A stretch of DNA of 17,526 bases, from the NCBI RefSeq assembly GCF_000611645.1, contig NW_014012600.1, positions 1 to 17,526 of the forward strand. Direction: 5' to 3'. Under the pieces are notes generated by a model. The model ran no database searches. It was not told the origin of the DNA and saw only the letters and a list, made by a program, of their open reading frames with translations. Positions 17,514 to 17,526 of the stretch are shown in pieces. Origin of the DNA: Monoraphidium neglectum. Lineage: Eukaryota; Chlorophyta; Chlorophyceae; Sphaeropleales; Selenastraceae. Made by a program: the position numbers and the translations under genes. Position 1 is the first letter of the stretch. Each line of letters begins with the position of its first letter.

Positions 17514-17526
17514 AGTTTGGGGTGGG

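Noticed and set aside
1..17526. tRNA, rRNA, riboswitch, CRISPR array or bacterial operon signals
   Set aside because: No tRNA box B with a pairable arm, no spaced direct repeats and no Shine-Dalgarno-led operon were found. The spliced plant-type genes explain the window.

Overview
This is nuclear DNA of a green alga, most likely a chlorophyte. The genes are GC-rich and cut by short GT-AG introns (mostly 140-440 bp, donors usually GTGAGN). Several products are specific to plants or plastids: an RS-subfamily SR splicing factor, the chloroplast maltose exporter MEX1, a plant-type short TOM22 and a protein with a Tat-type thylakoid-lumen leader. TGTAA, the chlorophyte poly(A) signal, sits where two genes converge. 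No prokaryotic operon, CRISPR array, tRNA or rRNA was found.

Layout, left to right. (1) 161-2307, minus: plant-specific SR protein with two RRMs; six coding exons are visible and the 3' part lies beyond the left edge. (2) 2308-6829: about 4.5 kb with no recognisable gene. It holds a complete non-autonomous hAT-type DNA transposon (3482-4025) with a perfect 8-bp target-site duplication, a possible BED-finger remnant, a 20-bp perfect palindrome and two Z-DNA-prone tracts. (3) 6830-7021, plus: TOM22-like import receptor subunit. (4) 7356-7766, plus: LYR-motif complex II assembly factor SDHAF3/ACN9. (5) 8195-10192, minus: MEX1, complete, 4 exons, 409 aa. (6) 10322-11457, plus: unidentified predicted thylakoid-lumen protein, 3 exons, 250 aa. 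(7) 11774-13374, minus: TMEM19/PGR (DUF92) membrane protein, 4 exons, 329 aa. (8) 13604-14188, plus: GFA/CENP-V-type zinc protein, 2 exons, 138 aa. (9) 14931-17430, minus: ribonucleotide reductase small subunit, six exons visible, N-terminus beyond the right edge.

The right two thirds is compact and alternates in direction. Two head-to-head pairs are separated by only 129 bp (MEX1/lumen protein) and 229 bp (TMEM19/GFA). Three tail-to-tail pairs lie between SDHAF3/MEX1, lumen protein/TMEM19 and GFA/RNR2. The lumen/TMEM19 pair has a perfect TGTAATTACA palindrome that offers a poly(A) signal to both strands. The genes do not form one pathway: they serve splicing, mitochondrial biogenesis, chloroplast carbon export, thylakoid function, small-molecule metabolism and dNTP synthesis.

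All gene models were spliced by hand. Each junction was checked for a GT-AG boundary and a continuous reading frame, and junction positions were chosen by the match to the protein family as I know it. No database search was run. I found no clear evidence of an undescribed multi-gene system. The strongest unusual signals are the intact hAT MITE, features of the long SR-gene intron, the tandem alternative splice sites, the shared poly(A) palindrome, and the C-run/G-run blocks at the 3' ends of the RNR introns.
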